NCBI RefSeq assembly: GCF_038505995.1
Contig: NZ_CP128414.1
Coordinates: 310,001-374,000 of the forward strand
Origin: Candidatus Phytoplasma asteris
GTDB lineage: Bacteria; Bacillota_I; Bacilli_A; Acholeplasmatales; Acholeplasmataceae
Length of the DNA: 64,000 nt
Reading direction: 5' to 3'
This document shows positions 9,172 through 18,080 of the stretch, in pieces. The notes beneath the pieces were generated by a model. That model had not been told where the DNA came from and made no database searches. It was given only the letters and a program-made list of their open reading frames with translations. Both the position numbers and the translations under genes were made by a program. The stretch's first letter is position 1, and each line of letters begins with the position of its first letter.

Positions 9172-10413
9172 ATGAAACGTCAATTAAAATTAGTTTTAGG
9201 CAATCGTAAATTAATGTTTCAAATCTTTTTTACCTTATTTATTATTTCTATTGTTTGTTTAGGAACTTCTTGGCCTCTTCCTTTTATTAATACTAAATCC
9301 CTTGATTTGTCCAAACTTTTTGGGGTTTTTTCCATAAATGCTGGTACTCTTTTTGGATTGGGAATCACTCCTTACATCACTGCTTCCATTGTAGTGCAAT
9401 TTTTGCAAAAACTTCTTCCTATTTGTCGCGAATGGAAAGACCAAGGACAAATGGGCAAACGCAAACTTAATCTTTTAACACGTAGTCTTGCCTTATTGTT
9501 TGCTTTTGGGCAATCTTTTGCTTTTTTGAACAGTTATTCAAAACTTTTTGTCACATCAATAAGTACAAGCCAACTGTTTTTGTTAGCTTTAATTGCTACT
9601 GCAGGAGTTGCTATTTTAATTTGGTTTGCTGACCTTATCAATTCCAAAGGTATTGGAAACGGGACTTCTATTTTAATTGTTGTTTCGATGAGCCACAGCC
9701 TAATTAATCTATTTGTAAATCTGAACGAATCATATTTATCTCAAAACAATTTTTTAACTTTGAAAACTTTTAATTTTGCATGTATTGTTCTTTTACTTCT
9801 CTTATTTTTAATTTTTACTGTAGTTGTGCAAATAACATCTTTAAAAATACCTATCAATTATGCGCGCAATCAAGTGCAAGGGAAAAGCTACATTCCATTA
9901 AAAATTAATAGTGCAGGAGTTATGCCAGTTATTTTGGCATCTGCTTTATTGCAACCTTTCCAGATGTTAGCAGGAGTTATTGGGAATACAAAATTTACAG
10001 AATTAGTAGATTTTTTTGCCAAAACTAACTTTCCTGAAAACCAAATTAACTTTTTTGCCATAGGCTTTTTAGTCTTGTTAGTAATTGTTTTTTCTTTCTT
10101 TTCTGCTTTTATGAATGTCAATCCTGAAGATATTTCAGAACATTTATCCAAACAAGATGCCTATATTGCAGGTTTAAGACCAGGTGAACAAACTACTCGT
10201 TATTTAGCTAATACCTTATTTAAAATCACTGTTTTAGGAACTGTTTTTATTGCTGCTCTTGTTGTAACACCTATTCTTATGGAACATTTTTTAGGTTTGA
10301 AAGATATGAAATTAGGAGGAACCAGTTTGCTTATTATTGTTAGTGTAGCCCTTGAAACTATCCAACGCATCAAAGCTACTGCCAACAAAAAAGAATATCA
10401 AAAATTATTTTAA
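9172..10413 (+). CDS. secY: Protein translocase channel subunit SecY
   Basis: SecY forms the membrane channel of the Sec translocase with SecE and receives proteins from SecA. The 413-residue product has about ten hydrophobic segments. Conserved motifs are GITPYITASIVVQFL (TM2 plug-side region), GNGTSILI, QVQGKSYIPLKIN-AGVMPVI and the cytosolic loop AYIAGLRPGEQTTRYL. It starts 2 bases after rplO. The sequence is on the short side for SecY (usually 420-440). secY is a standard phytoplasma typing marker. Secreted effectors in this group depend on this Sec system. Confidence 0.98.
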   Translation: MKRQLKLVLGNRKLMFQIFFTLFIISIVCLGTSWPLPFINTKSLDLSKLFGVFSINAGTLFGLGITPYITASIVVQFLQKLLPICREWKDQGQMGKRKLNLLTRSLALLFAFGQSFAFLNSYSKLFVTSISTSQLFLLALIATAGVAILIWFADLINSKGIGNGTSILIVVSMSHSLINLFVNLNESYLSQNNFLTLKTFNFACIVLLLLLFLIFTVVVQITSLKIPINYARNQVQGKSYIPLKINSAGVMPVILASALLQPFQMLAGVIGNTKFTELVDFFAKTNFPENQINFFAIGFLVLLVIVFSFFSAFMNVNPEDISEHLSKQDAYIAGLRPGEQTTRYLANTLFKITVLGTVFIAALVVTPILMEHFLGLKDMKLGGTSLLIIVSVALETIQRIKATANKKEYQKLF

Positions 10414-10431
10414 TTAAGCAAACAAGACAAT

Positions 10432-11085
10432 ATGATACTAATATTATTAGGACCGCCCGGAATTGGTAAAGGGACTCAAGCTTCTGTTTTATCAGATATT
10501 TTAAAAATTAACCACATTGCAACAGGCGATATTTTTCGTAAAAATTTTAAAGAAAATACTGAATTAGGCATTTTAAGTAAAAAATTTATTGCTCAAGGAC
10601 TTTTAGTTCCTGACGACATTACTAACCAAATGATAGCTGATTACTTGTCTAAGGACATCGCTACTAAAGATTTTTTATTAGACGGTTTTCCCCGCAATGT
10701 TTTGCAAGCTCGTTTTTTGGATGATTTTTTCAAAAACTCTCATTTATTTTTAACTAAAGTCATCTATTTTAACGCTGGCACCCAAGATTTAATGAAAAGA
10801 ATTGTAGGACGCAGAATTTGTCCCGAATGTGGTAAGGTTTATCACATCGAAAACATTCCTCCCAAAACTCCAGGTATTTGTGACAAAGACCAAAAAACCT
10901 TAATTCAAAGAGAAGATGACAAACCAGAAACCTTCCTTAAACGCCTCAAAGTGTTTAATCAAGAAACATTGCCATTAGTGCAATATTATCGCGAACAAAA
11001 TCAACTTTTTGAAGTAGATGGTATGCAAAACATCGACCAAGTTACTAAAATGATTTTAGAAGTTTTAGAAACAGACCGCAAATGA
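10432..11085 (+). CDS. adk: Adenylate kinase
   Basis: Catalyses ATP + AMP = 2 ADP and keeps the adenylate pool balanced in the cytosol. The P-loop GPPGIGKGT is at residues 7-15, the AMP-binding segment TGDIFR at 31-36 and DGFPRN at 84-89. The LID domain carries a metal site C130, C133, C150 and D153 (the Cys3-Asp type seen in Gram-positive enzymes). The length of 217 is typical. The stop TGA overlaps the map start by 4 bases. secY-adk-map is the conserved order. Confidence 0.97.
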   Translation: MILILLGPPGIGKGTQASVLSDILKINHIATGDIFRKNFKENTELGILSKKFIAQGLLVPDDITNQMIADYLSKDIATKDFLLDGFPRNVLQARFLDDFFKNSHLFLTKVIYFNAGTQDLMKRIVGRRICPECGKVYHIENIPPKTPGICDKDQKTLIQREDDKPETFLKRLKVFNQETLPLVQYYREQNQLFEVDGMQNIDQVTKMILEVLETDRK

Positions 11086-11825
11086 TTTCCATCAAAACTC
11101 CTCATGAAATTGCTATCATGAAACAAGCAGGAAAAATCATTAACGAAGCCCACAGATTGCTTGCTTCCTTTGTTATTCCAGGAATGTCAACTTTTGATCT
11201 AGATTTATTAGCTAAGAATTTTTATCAAAAAAAAAGTGTTATTTCTGCTTTTAAAGGTTACAACGGATTTCCCAAACATATTTGTGCCTCAGTTAATGAA
11301 GTGGTAGTTCACGGCATTCCTTCCAAAAAAACCATCCTTAAACAAGGTGATATCATTACCTTAGATTTAGGAATTAACTATCAAGGTTATTATGTTGATT
11401 GTGCTTATTCTTATGCTGTAGGAACTGTTTGCCAAACTACTCAAAACTTGCTTGCAATTACTCAAAAAGCCTTATTTCAAGGTCTTTTGCAAATTAAACC
11501 CCAAAATCATTTTTCTGACATTTCTCATGCCATTGAACTTTTTGCCAAAAACAATAATTTAGGCATCGTAGAAGAATTTACCGGACATGGTATTGGTACA
11601 TCTTTGCACGAAGAACCCTATATTCCTAATTTTGGCAAACCCCACGAAGGCGCAATCCTACAACCAGGAATGACTTTTTGTGTAGAACCAATGCTTACTT
11701 TAGGAAATCCCGAAATTGCTATTTTGCAAGATAATTGGACTGTAGTTACCACAGACAAAAGTCTAAGTGCTCATTTTGAACACACAGTTTTAGTAACTCC
11801 TACAGGATACGAAATACTTGCATAA
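11082..11825 (+). CDS. map: Methionine aminopeptidase, type I
   Basis: Removes the initiator Met from nascent proteins after deformylation. The 247 residues match type Ia enzymes. The five metal ligands are visible as D95, D106, H169, E202 and E233, with substrate His at H78 (VVHGIP) and the TGHGIGTSLHEEP signature around 167-179. It overlaps adk by 4 bases. A 75-base gap before infA holds no clear promoter. Confidence 0.97.
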   Translation: MISIKTPHEIAIMKQAGKIINEAHRLLASFVIPGMSTFDLDLLAKNFYQKKSVISAFKGYNGFPKHICASVNEVVVHGIPSKKTILKQGDIITLDLGINYQGYYVDCAYSYAVGTVCQTTQNLLAITQKALFQGLLQIKPQNHFSDISHAIELFAKNNNLGIVEEFTGHGIGTSLHEEPYIPNFGKPHEGAILQPGMTFCVEPMLTLGNPEIAILQDNWTVVTTDKSLSAHFEHTVLVTPTGYEILA

Positions 11826-11900
11826 TATGTTTTTCATTTTACCAAATTACATCACAACCACCCCCAAACCCAGAAATCAAAATTAAAGGAATCACTTTGA

Positions 11901-12137
11901 ATGTCAAAAAACAATTTAAACGAAACTGAATCCAAAATTGAAATCGAAGCTAAAGTTGTTGAATTATTATCAAATGATAAATTTAAAGTAGAGCTTCCAA
12001 ATAAAAAAACGATTATCGCTTATGTTTCTGGTAAAATACGTATCAACAACATACGCATTTTACCTGGTGATAAAGTAAGAATTGAATTATCACCATACGA
12101 CCCTACACGAGCACGAATCACTTATCGTTTTAAGTAA
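11901..12137 (+). CDS. infA: Translation initiation factor IF-1
   Basis: IF-1 occupies the 30S A site during initiation. The 78-residue S1/OB-fold protein contains [39 protein letters not shown] and the terminal [16 protein letters not shown] signature. An N-terminal polar extension of about 6 residues makes it a little longer than the common 72. It precedes rpmJ by 12 bases with AAGGAG, as in Bacillus. Confidence 0.97.
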   Translation: MSKNNLNETESKIEIEAKVVELLSNDKFKVELPNKKTIIAYVSGKIRINNIRILPGDKVRIELSPYDPTRARITYRFK

Positions 12138-12149
12138 GGAGAAAAGATT

Positions 12150-12266
12150 ATGAAAGTTAGAGCTTCAGTTAAAAAACGCAGTGAAGATGATATCATTGTT
12201 CGTCGTAAAGGACGCATTTATGTTATCAATAAAAAAAATCGTAGACACAATCAAAGACAAGGATAA
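12150..12266 (+). CDS. rpmJ: 50S ribosomal protein L36, cysteine-free type
   Basis: A 38-residue gene found by reading the gap between infA and rpsM. The product begins [19 protein letters not shown] and ends in the family signature HNQRQG. Ordinary L36 has a CxxC...C/H zinc ribbon (CRNCK); here the positions read SEDDI and no Cys is present, so this is the C-minus form. AAGGAG lies 6 bases ahead of the ATG. L36 sits near the peptidyl transferase region of the 50S subunit. Confidence 0.96.
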
Positions 12267-12278
12267 AAGGAGATATTT

Positions 12279-12644
12279 ATGGCGCGAATTGCAGGAATAG
12301 ATATTCCAAGCGACAAAAGAGTAGTAATTGCACTAACTTATATTTATGGTTTAGGCAATAAATTATCTCATAAAATTTTAAACGAGTTAAACATTGACCA
12401 AAATATTAGAGTTAAAAATTTAACCGAACAGCAATTATCAGCTTTACGTAGTGAAATTACTAAATACAACGTAGAAGGCGACCTAAGACGTGAAGTTACT
12501 TTAAATATTAAACGTTTAATGGAAATTGGAGCTTACAGAGGGTTACGCCACCGTAAAGGATTGCCTGTAAGAGGACAAAAAACCAGAAACAATGCTCACA
12601 CTGTTAAAGGTAAACCTAAAGCAATTGCTGGTAAGAAAAAATAA
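12279..12644 (+). CDS. rpsM: 30S ribosomal protein S13
   Basis: S13 forms head bridges to the 50S subunit and contacts P-site tRNA. The 121-residue product starts [24 protein letters not shown]. It contains the helix-two-turn-helix [11 protein letters not shown] and the signature [23 protein letters not shown] near the end. AAAGGAGA lies upstream. It is the first gene of the alpha-operon part of the cluster. Confidence 0.98.
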   Translation: MARIAGIDIPSDKRVVIALTYIYGLGNKLSHKILNELNIDQNIRVKNLTEQQLSALRSEITKYNVEGDLRREVTLNIKRLMEIGAYRGLRHRKGLPVRGQKTRNNAHTVKGKPKAIAGKKK

Positions 12645-12685
12645 TAAAATTAACTAAATAATAAAAATAATAAAGGAGAAAGGCA

Positions 12686-13072
12686 TTGGCAAGAAAAAAA
12701 ACTACCAAACGCAAAGTTAAAAAAAATGTTCCTTTAGGAATTGCACATATTCATACCACTTTTAACAACACTATCGTTACTATCACTGATCTTAACGGTA
12801 ATGCTGTTACTTGGAGTAGTGCAGGTGCTTTGGGTTTTAAAGGAAGTCGTAAATCAACTCCCTTTGCAGCACAATTAGCCGCTGAAGCAGTTGCCAAAGC
12901 AGCGATGGAACACGGAATGGTTAAAGTAGAAACTTTCATTACAGGACCAGGTCCCGGAAGAGAAGCAGCTATCCGTTCTTTGCAAGCAGCAGGATTAGAA
13001 ATTACTGCTATTAAAGATGTTACTGCAGTACCACATAATGGTTGTCGACCGCCAAAACCTCCTAGAGGATAA
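12686..13072 (+). CDS. rpsK: 30S ribosomal protein S11
   Basis: S11 is a platform protein next to the Shine-Dalgarno helix. The start is TTG, supported by AAAGGAGAAAGG just upstream and by the product beginning [16 protein letters not shown]. The core [31 protein letters not shown] and the final [10 protein letters not shown] are diagnostic. The length of 128 residues is normal. Confidence 0.97.
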   Translation: MARKKTTKRKVKKNVPLGIAHIHTTFNNTIVTITDLNGNAVTWSSAGALGFKGSRKSTPFAAQLAAEAVAKAAMEHGMVKVETFITGPGPGREAAIRSLQAAGLEITAIKDVTAVPHNGCRPPKPPRG

Positions 13073-13102
13073 TAATCTTGTTCGACATTTCAAGGAGTAA
13101 TT

Positions 13103-14095
13103 ATGAAAAATATTAAATTTATTAAACCTTTTTTTGTTGAAGAAATTGATGAAAATCCCATTTCTGGGAAATTCATCATTAAACCTTTAGAAAGAGGATA
13201 CGGCATTACTGTAGGAAACGCTCTAAGAAGAGTTTTGTTATCTTCTTTGCCTGGTACTGCTATTGTAAATGTTAAAATTCAAGGAGTAGAACAAGAATTT
13301 ACCACTATTCCTGGCGTTTATGAAGATGTCATGACAATTATTTTAAATTTAAAAAAAATTGTTTTTGCCGTAGACGACGAATCAGATGATTTTGAAGAAA
13401 AACTAGAACTAATTGCCAAAGGACCACAACGCCTAACCGCTTCTTCTTTCGAACTGCCTGCAGGAGTTAAAATCATCAACCCCGATCATTACATTACCAC
13501 TCTTTCTGATGATGTTTGCTTTCATATGACAGTTACCCTTAAAAAAGGCATTGGTTATGTTGGCGCCAAAGACAACAAAGTTCACGGCGAAAATCAAGTA
13601 GGCGTTATTGCAATTGATTCTTTATTTACTCCTGTTGTCAATGTTTCTTATCAAGTAGAAAAAAAATTAGGCAACAAAGACGAATTAACTATTGAAATTA
13701 CCACTAACGGCGCTCTTTTAGCTAAAGAAGCTTTAGCAACTGCAGCTAGCATTTTAGTAGATCATTTTAATGTTTTAGTAGAATTAAGCCAAAAACCTGC
13801 TCATGTAGAATTTGTTTCTGAATCTAAAAAAGAAGCTCACAATTACGTACTAGATTTAGAAATTGAACAACTAGATTTATCTGTAAGGCTTTTTAACAGT
13901 CTTAAAAGAGCAGGGATTGACACAGTTGCTGCTTTAGTAAAATTAAGTGAAAAAGAAGTTGTCAAACTTAAAAGCTTAGGACGAAAATCTTTCCAAGAAT
14001 TAAAAGATAAATTTTTAGAATACGGTTTAGAATTCAATGATTATCTTAAAGAAGTTTTGCATCACAGCGTTGAAGAAGACAAAGACAAACATTAA
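13103..14095 (+). CDS. rpoA: RNA polymerase alpha subunit
   Basis: The alpha dimer nucleates assembly of core RNA polymerase. The 330 residues comprise an N-terminal dimerisation domain with PLERGYGITVGNALRRVLLSSLPG at about 30-53. A linker leads to a complete C-terminal domain from about residue 253 (LDLSVRLFNSLKRAGI ... LKSLGRKSFQELK). The residues equivalent to E. coli R265, N268, G296, K298 and S299, used for UP-element DNA contact, are all present. AAGGAG precedes the ATG. Compare the N-terminal extension of RpoC at 54882. Confidence 0.98.
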   Translation: MKNIKFIKPFFVEEIDENPISGKFIIKPLERGYGITVGNALRRVLLSSLPGTAIVNVKIQGVEQEFTTIPGVYEDVMTIILNLKKIVFAVDDESDDFEEKLELIAKGPQRLTASSFELPAGVKIINPDHYITTLSDDVCFHMTVTLKKGIGYVGAKDNKVHGENQVGVIAIDSLFTPVVNVSYQVEKKLGNKDELTIEITTNGALLAKEALATAASILVDHFNVLVELSQKPAHVEFVSESKKEAHNYVLDLEIEQLDLSVRLFNSLKRAGIDTVAALVKLSEKEVVKLKSLGRKSFQELKDKFLEYGLEFNDYLKEVLHHSVEEDKDKH

Positions 14096-14138
14096 AACTA
14101 AAAAACACATTAGAAAATAGAAAGGACAGATAAATTTT

Positions 14139-14495
14139 ATGCCTTTTAGCAAATTAGGACGCAATAAATCTCAAAGAAGAGCTTTGTTAAGAACTTTAAT
14201 GACTGATTTAATTGTGCAAGAAAAAATTATGATAACTGAACCCAAAGCTAAAGAATTACAAAAATTAGCTGATAAAATGGTTACTTTATCTAAAAAAAAT
14301 ACTTTGCATACTAGACGCCAAGCCAAAAGACATCTTTTTGATGAAAAAATCAACGATGACACTACAGTTTTGCAAAAACTATTTAAAGATATCTCATCTA
14401 AATATCTTGATCGTCCAGGTGGATATACTAGAGTTATTAAAACTGTTCCTCGTCGTGGTGATGGTGCTCCAATGGCAATTATTGCTTTTGTTTAA
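14139..14495 (+). CDS. rplQ: 50S ribosomal protein L17
   Basis: L17 lies at the tunnel exit. The 118-residue product begins MPFSKLGRNKSQRRALLRTLMTDLI and ends GGYTRVIKTVPRRGDGAPMAIIAFV, both diagnostic. GAAAGGA lies 15 bases upstream. It is the last gene of the cluster, followed by hairpins and a T-run. Confidence 0.98.
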   Translation: MPFSKLGRNKSQRRALLRTLMTDLIVQEKIMITEPKAKELQKLADKMVTLSKKNTLHTRRQAKRHLFDEKINDDTTVLQKLFKDISSKYLDRPGGYTRVIKTVPRRGDGAPMAIIAFV

Positions 14496-14507
14496 TAACA
14501 ATTAACC

Positions 14508-14584
14508 GAGCATTTTTAGGTTCTTGCTCAAAAAACTTAAATTATCAAAACCTTCTTATCTTAAGGATTAAGGAGGTTTTTTTT
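14508..14584 (+). terminator. Terminator hairpins after rplQ
   Basis: Two hairpins follow rplQ. The first pairs GAGCA (14510-14514) with TGCTC. The second pairs AACCTTCTTATC (14549-14560) with GGATTAAGGAGGTT, with one bulge, and runs into eight T residues. The second is a typical rho-independent terminator and marks the end of the ribosomal protein cluster. Confidence 0.85.
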
Positions 14585-14667
14585 AATATTAACCCCTTTT
14601 TTCTTCACTCCTTATTTCCCATTTTAAATTCTTAATAAATATTTTGTAGTTACACAAGGAGGCATTT

Positions 14668-15399
14668 TTGCAACACTTTTTTTATAAATTAATTTTAAGC
14701 TATGATGGCACTTGTTATTATGGATATCAAAAACAACCTCAAAAAATAACCGTTCAACAAACTTTTGAAAAAGCTTTAAAAAAAATGACCCATCAAAACA
14801 TCCCTAATTTTGCAGCTAGTAGAACCGATAAAGGAGTCCATTCCCAAGGGCAAACCCTCCATTTCCAAACCACTTTTTTTCTAAAACCCACACATTTCCA
14901 AAAAACTCTTAATTATTTTTTGCCTCCTGATATTAGAGTTAGACAAATGAACTTTGCCACTCCTAATTTTCATGCTCGTTATTCAGCGAAATCAAAAATT
15001 TATCAATATGTTTTTTCCAAAAAACCTCTCAACGCTTTTAACCATCATTTTCAAATTTTTGCTGACAAACTTGATTTTGATAAAATCACCAAAGCCCTAA
15101 AATTTATTGAAGGCACCCATAATTTTTTTGCTTTTACTAGTGAGACCCAACCTAAAAATTTTTTTAAAACCATTTTTCAAGCCTTTCTCAAAGAAACTTC
15201 ACACAAATATATTTTAGTTTTTCATGGAAACGGTTTTTTAAAATATATGATTCGTTTTTTGGTAGGAAGTTTAATTGAAATTGGTAAAAATAAACTTTCT
15301 TTGGAACAATTTCAAGCGATGTTATTAGGCAACACAACTAAAAAAGCCACCCTTTTGGCTCCTGCTAAAGCCTTAGTTTTAAAAAAAATTTTTTATTGA
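14668..15399 (+). CDS. truA: tRNA pseudouridine(38-40) synthase TruA
   Basis: Converts U38-U40 in the anticodon stem of tRNAs to pseudouridine. The start is TTG, placed by AAGGAGGC eight bases upstream and by MQHFFYKLILSYDGTCYYGYQ at the N-terminus. Catalytic Asp54 lies in the signature SRTDKGVHSQGQ. FLKYMIRFLVGSLIEIG is the conserved C-terminal stretch. The length of 243 is typical. It heads a group with tmk and holB after a 170-base gap containing the rplQ terminator. Confidence 0.96.
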   Translation: MQHFFYKLILSYDGTCYYGYQKQPQKITVQQTFEKALKKMTHQNIPNFAASRTDKGVHSQGQTLHFQTTFFLKPTHFQKTLNYFLPPDIRVRQMNFATPNFHARYSAKSKIYQYVFSKKPLNAFNHHFQIFADKLDFDKITKALKFIEGTHNFFAFTSETQPKNFFKTIFQAFLKETSHKYILVFHGNGFLKYMIRFLVGSLIEIGKNKLSLEQFQAMLLGNTTKKATLLAPAKALVLKKIFY

Positions 15400-15446
15400 T
15401 TTTGTGACAATAAATAAAAATACACAAAAAGGAGAATTTATAATAA

Positions 15447-16070
15447 ATGTTTATTTCTTTTGAAGGTTGTGAAGGCACCGGAAAAACCACCCATTCACGT
15501 TATTTATTTGAAAAATTAAGTAAAAAATATTCGTGTTTTTTAACCAAAGAACCTGGTGGCGGTTTATTTAATGAAGTAATTAGAAATATTTTGTTGCATT
15601 CTTCTAACAAACAAATAGATTTCTACACTGAGGCTTTGTTATTTGCAGCAGATAGAGCAGAACATTTAAGCAAATTAATTATTCCTGCTTTACAACAAAA
15701 CAAAATAGTTATTTGTGATCGTTATTTAGATTCGACTATAGCTTATCAAGTTTATGCTCGCGGTTTAAGTCAAGATTTTGTTTTAAATATTAATAATTTT
15801 GCTCTAAATTACATGCCCAACATTACTTTTTATCTAGATTTAGACCCTAAAATAGGCATTCAAAGAGTCAAACAATTTAGATCTAAAGAAATTAATTCGT
15901 TTGATTTGCAAAAACTGTCTTTTCATAAAAAAGTACGCAAAGGCTACCTTGACCTTTGTCAAAAAGACCAACAAAAAAGAATTTTTTTAATTGATGCAAG
16001 CAAGCCCTTGGAAAACATTTATAACATCATTGAACAAAAACTCAAAGAAGTCTTTCAAATAGAATTATGA
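15447..16070 (+). CDS. tmk: Thymidylate kinase
   Basis: Phosphorylates dTMP to dTDP, a step needed for DNA synthesis and important in an organism that salvages nucleotides. The P-loop FEGCEGTGKTTH is at residues 5-16. The DRYLDSTIAYQ dNMP-binding motif and the RSKEINSFD LID-type segment are also seen. The length of 207 is normal. AAAGGAG lies 12 bases upstream. The stop overlaps holB by 4 bases; the tmk-holB pairing is conserved in Firmicutes. Confidence 0.97.
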   Translation: MFISFEGCEGTGKTTHSRYLFEKLSKKYSCFLTKEPGGGLFNEVIRNILLHSSNKQIDFYTEALLFAADRAEHLSKLIIPALQQNKIVICDRYLDSTIAYQVYARGLSQDFVLNINNFALNYMPNITFYLDLDPKIGIQRVKQFRSKEINSFDLQKLSFHKKVRKGYLDLCQKDQQKRIFLIDASKPLENIYNIIEQKLKEVFQIEL

Positions 16071-17056
16071 ACAAAACCCAATCTTTGTTAGCCAAATTTA
16101 ACCAAATTATCCAAAATAATAAACTCGCCCATCTTTATTTAGTTGTTGGCTCCACTCTTTCCCAACAAAAATTATTTGTTTTGGGACTTGCCTATCTTAT
16201 TTTCAAACCTCATGACCCTCATCTTTTGAAAAAAGATACCTTACTTAATTCGCAATACCCCAATTTTTATTATTTAACCAAACAAAACCATCTTTTTACC
16301 AAAGAACAAATTTTGCAATTTCAAAAAAACTTTTTGCAAACTTCTTTATTCGGAACCCAAAGAATTTATGTAATTGAAGAAATAGAAAAAATAACTACCC
16401 AAACTTCCAACAGTTTATTGCATTTTTTTGAAAATCCTTCCAACAACAATACTATAGGTTTTTTATTAACAAATAATTTAGAACAAGTTTTACCAACCAT
16501 AGTTTCTCGTTGTCAAATTATTAATATCTCTGATACTGTGGATGCAAAATCACAAAATTTAGACTCTAAAACCAAATCCCAAATAGATGATTTTGATTTT
16601 TCCTTAAGTAATTTAATAAATAAAAATTCCGATCAAATGGATTTATTTATTGCCAGCGATTATTATCAAAATTTTAAACAATTTTTTTTGGATTTTCTTA
16701 TTCAATTCCCAAAAACAATTTCATTAAAATTAGCAGTTTTTGCCTCTCCTCTGCTTGCAAAACTTATCTCTTGTCCTCATTTTTTAAATGATTTTTTATC
16801 AGTGTTATTACGTTTTTTTTCTGATATTTTATATGAAAAAACACCTAACTCCAAAACACCCATTTATTTTTCCAAAACACAAATTTTAACAAATCCAGAA
16901 TATCAAAAATACTATCAAACCCTACCCCTTCCAACCACTTTTAATATTTTAAAAATTATTCACCAAATTTACAAAAAACAAAATATATTATCTAATCAAG
17001 AAAATCTTTTCATGGCTTTGTTAATTCAATTAGAAGCCCAAAGACTTTCATTTTAA
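16067..17056 (+). CDS. holB: DNA polymerase III delta-prime subunit
   Basis: The clamp-loader subunit that helps place the beta clamp on DNA. The family is recognised by AHLYLVVG, IYVIEEIEKIT, SNSLLHFFENPSNNN and TNNLEQVLPTIVSRCQ (the SRC motif of clamp-loader subunits). The Walker A region (GSTLSQQK) is degenerate, as expected for delta-prime, which does not hydrolyse ATP. The 329-residue length is normal. The C-terminal half is divergent. It overlaps tmk by 4 bases. Confidence 0.9.
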   Translation: MNKTQSLLAKFNQIIQNNKLAHLYLVVGSTLSQQKLFVLGLAYLIFKPHDPHLLKKDTLLNSQYPNFYYLTKQNHLFTKEQILQFQKNFLQTSLFGTQRIYVIEEIEKITTQTSNSLLHFFENPSNNNTIGFLLTNNLEQVLPTIVSRCQIINISDTVDAKSQNLDSKTKSQIDDFDFSLSNLINKNSDQMDLFIASDYYQNFKQFFLDFLIQFPKTISLKLAVFASPLLAKLISCPHFLNDFLSVLLRFFSDILYEKTPNSKTPIYFSKTQILTNPEYQKYYQTLPLPTTFNILKIIHQIYKKQNILSNQENLFMALLIQLEAQRLSF

Positions 17057-17137
17057 ATCTTTAAAAATTTGCAACCCACTATTTAAAGCAATATAAAATT
17101 TTGCACACACCCAAACCCAACAAATAAGGTAAAAAAT

Positions 17138-17995
17138 ATGTTATTTCAACAACAAAGTTTTTGCAACGCCAAACCTACTTTATATTTGGTAGCAACTCCA
17201 ATAGGCAATTTAGAAGACATCACCTTAAGAGCACTTGCCACTTTAAAAGAAGTTTTTTTAATTTTAGCAGAAGATACTAGAAGAGCCAAAAAACTTTTAC
17301 ACACTTATCAAATCCAAACACCTTTACTTTCTTATTATGAACACAATCAAACAAGAAGGCTACCTCAAATTTTAGAACTTTTATCACAAGGAAAAAATAT
17401 TGCCTTAATTAGTGATGCAGGCACTCCTCTTATTAGCGATCCTGGGTTTTCTTTGGTTTGTGAAGTGCAAAAACATGGTTTTAATGTGGTAGCGATTCCA
17501 GGAGTATCTGCTTTTTTAACTGCTTTTATGACTTCTGCCATCCCCTCACCTTTTATCTTTTTGGCTTTTTTACCCCGTTTGTCTCAAGCTTTGGAAAAAT
17601 ATTTACTCCAATATAAAAACGCCTCAGAAAGCCTTGTTATTTACGAATCTCCTCATAGAATTAAAAAGACTTTACTTTTAATACATAAATTATATGGTAA
17701 TAGAAAAATTTCTTTAGCGCGCGAATTGACTAAAAAATTCGAAACCATTATCAATGGCAATCTTGACTCTATTTTAGAATTTGATTTAATTAATAAGGGC
17801 GAATATGTCATTGTTGTTGCAGGCAACCCCAACCCCAACGAACATTTGCTTGCTCTAAGCATAAACGATCACGTTCTTTTTTACCTTAAATTAGGCTTTA
17901 ACGAAAAAGAGGCTTTTAGCAAAGTTGCTCAAGAAAGAAACATTACCAAAAAAGAAATTTATCACCAATACAAAATCAAAAACCCCCAATCTTGA
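17138..17995 (+). CDS. rsmI: 16S rRNA (cytidine1402-2'-O)-methyltransferase
   Basis: Methylates C1402 in the 16S decoding centre using S-adenosylmethionine. Diagnostic motifs are LYLVATPIGNLEDITLRA, AEDTRRAKKLL, ISDAGTPLISDPG, VVAIPGVSAFLTA and YESPHRI, with a C-terminal GFNEKEAFSKVA segment. The length of 285 is normal. The gene comes after holB with an 81-base gap, and the tmk-holB-rsmI-metG order is conserved in Firmicutes. The ribosome binding site (AAGGT) is weak. Confidence 0.96.
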   Translation: MLFQQQSFCNAKPTLYLVATPIGNLEDITLRALATLKEVFLILAEDTRRAKKLLHTYQIQTPLLSYYEHNQTRRLPQILELLSQGKNIALISDAGTPLISDPGFSLVCEVQKHGFNVVAIPGVSAFLTAFMTSAIPSPFIFLAFLPRLSQALEKYLLQYKNASESLVIYESPHRIKKTLLLIHKLYGNRKISLARELTKKFETIINGNLDSILEFDLINKGEYVIVVAGNPNPNEHLLALSINDHVLFYLKLGFNEKEAFSKVAQERNITKKEIYHQYKIKNPQS

Positions 17996-18080
17996 TTTGA
18001 TTTCCCAAACCACATGCAGATTTTTCCCAACAACCCACAATTAAAAAATATTTTTGTCACCATTTATTTAAGGAGTTTTT

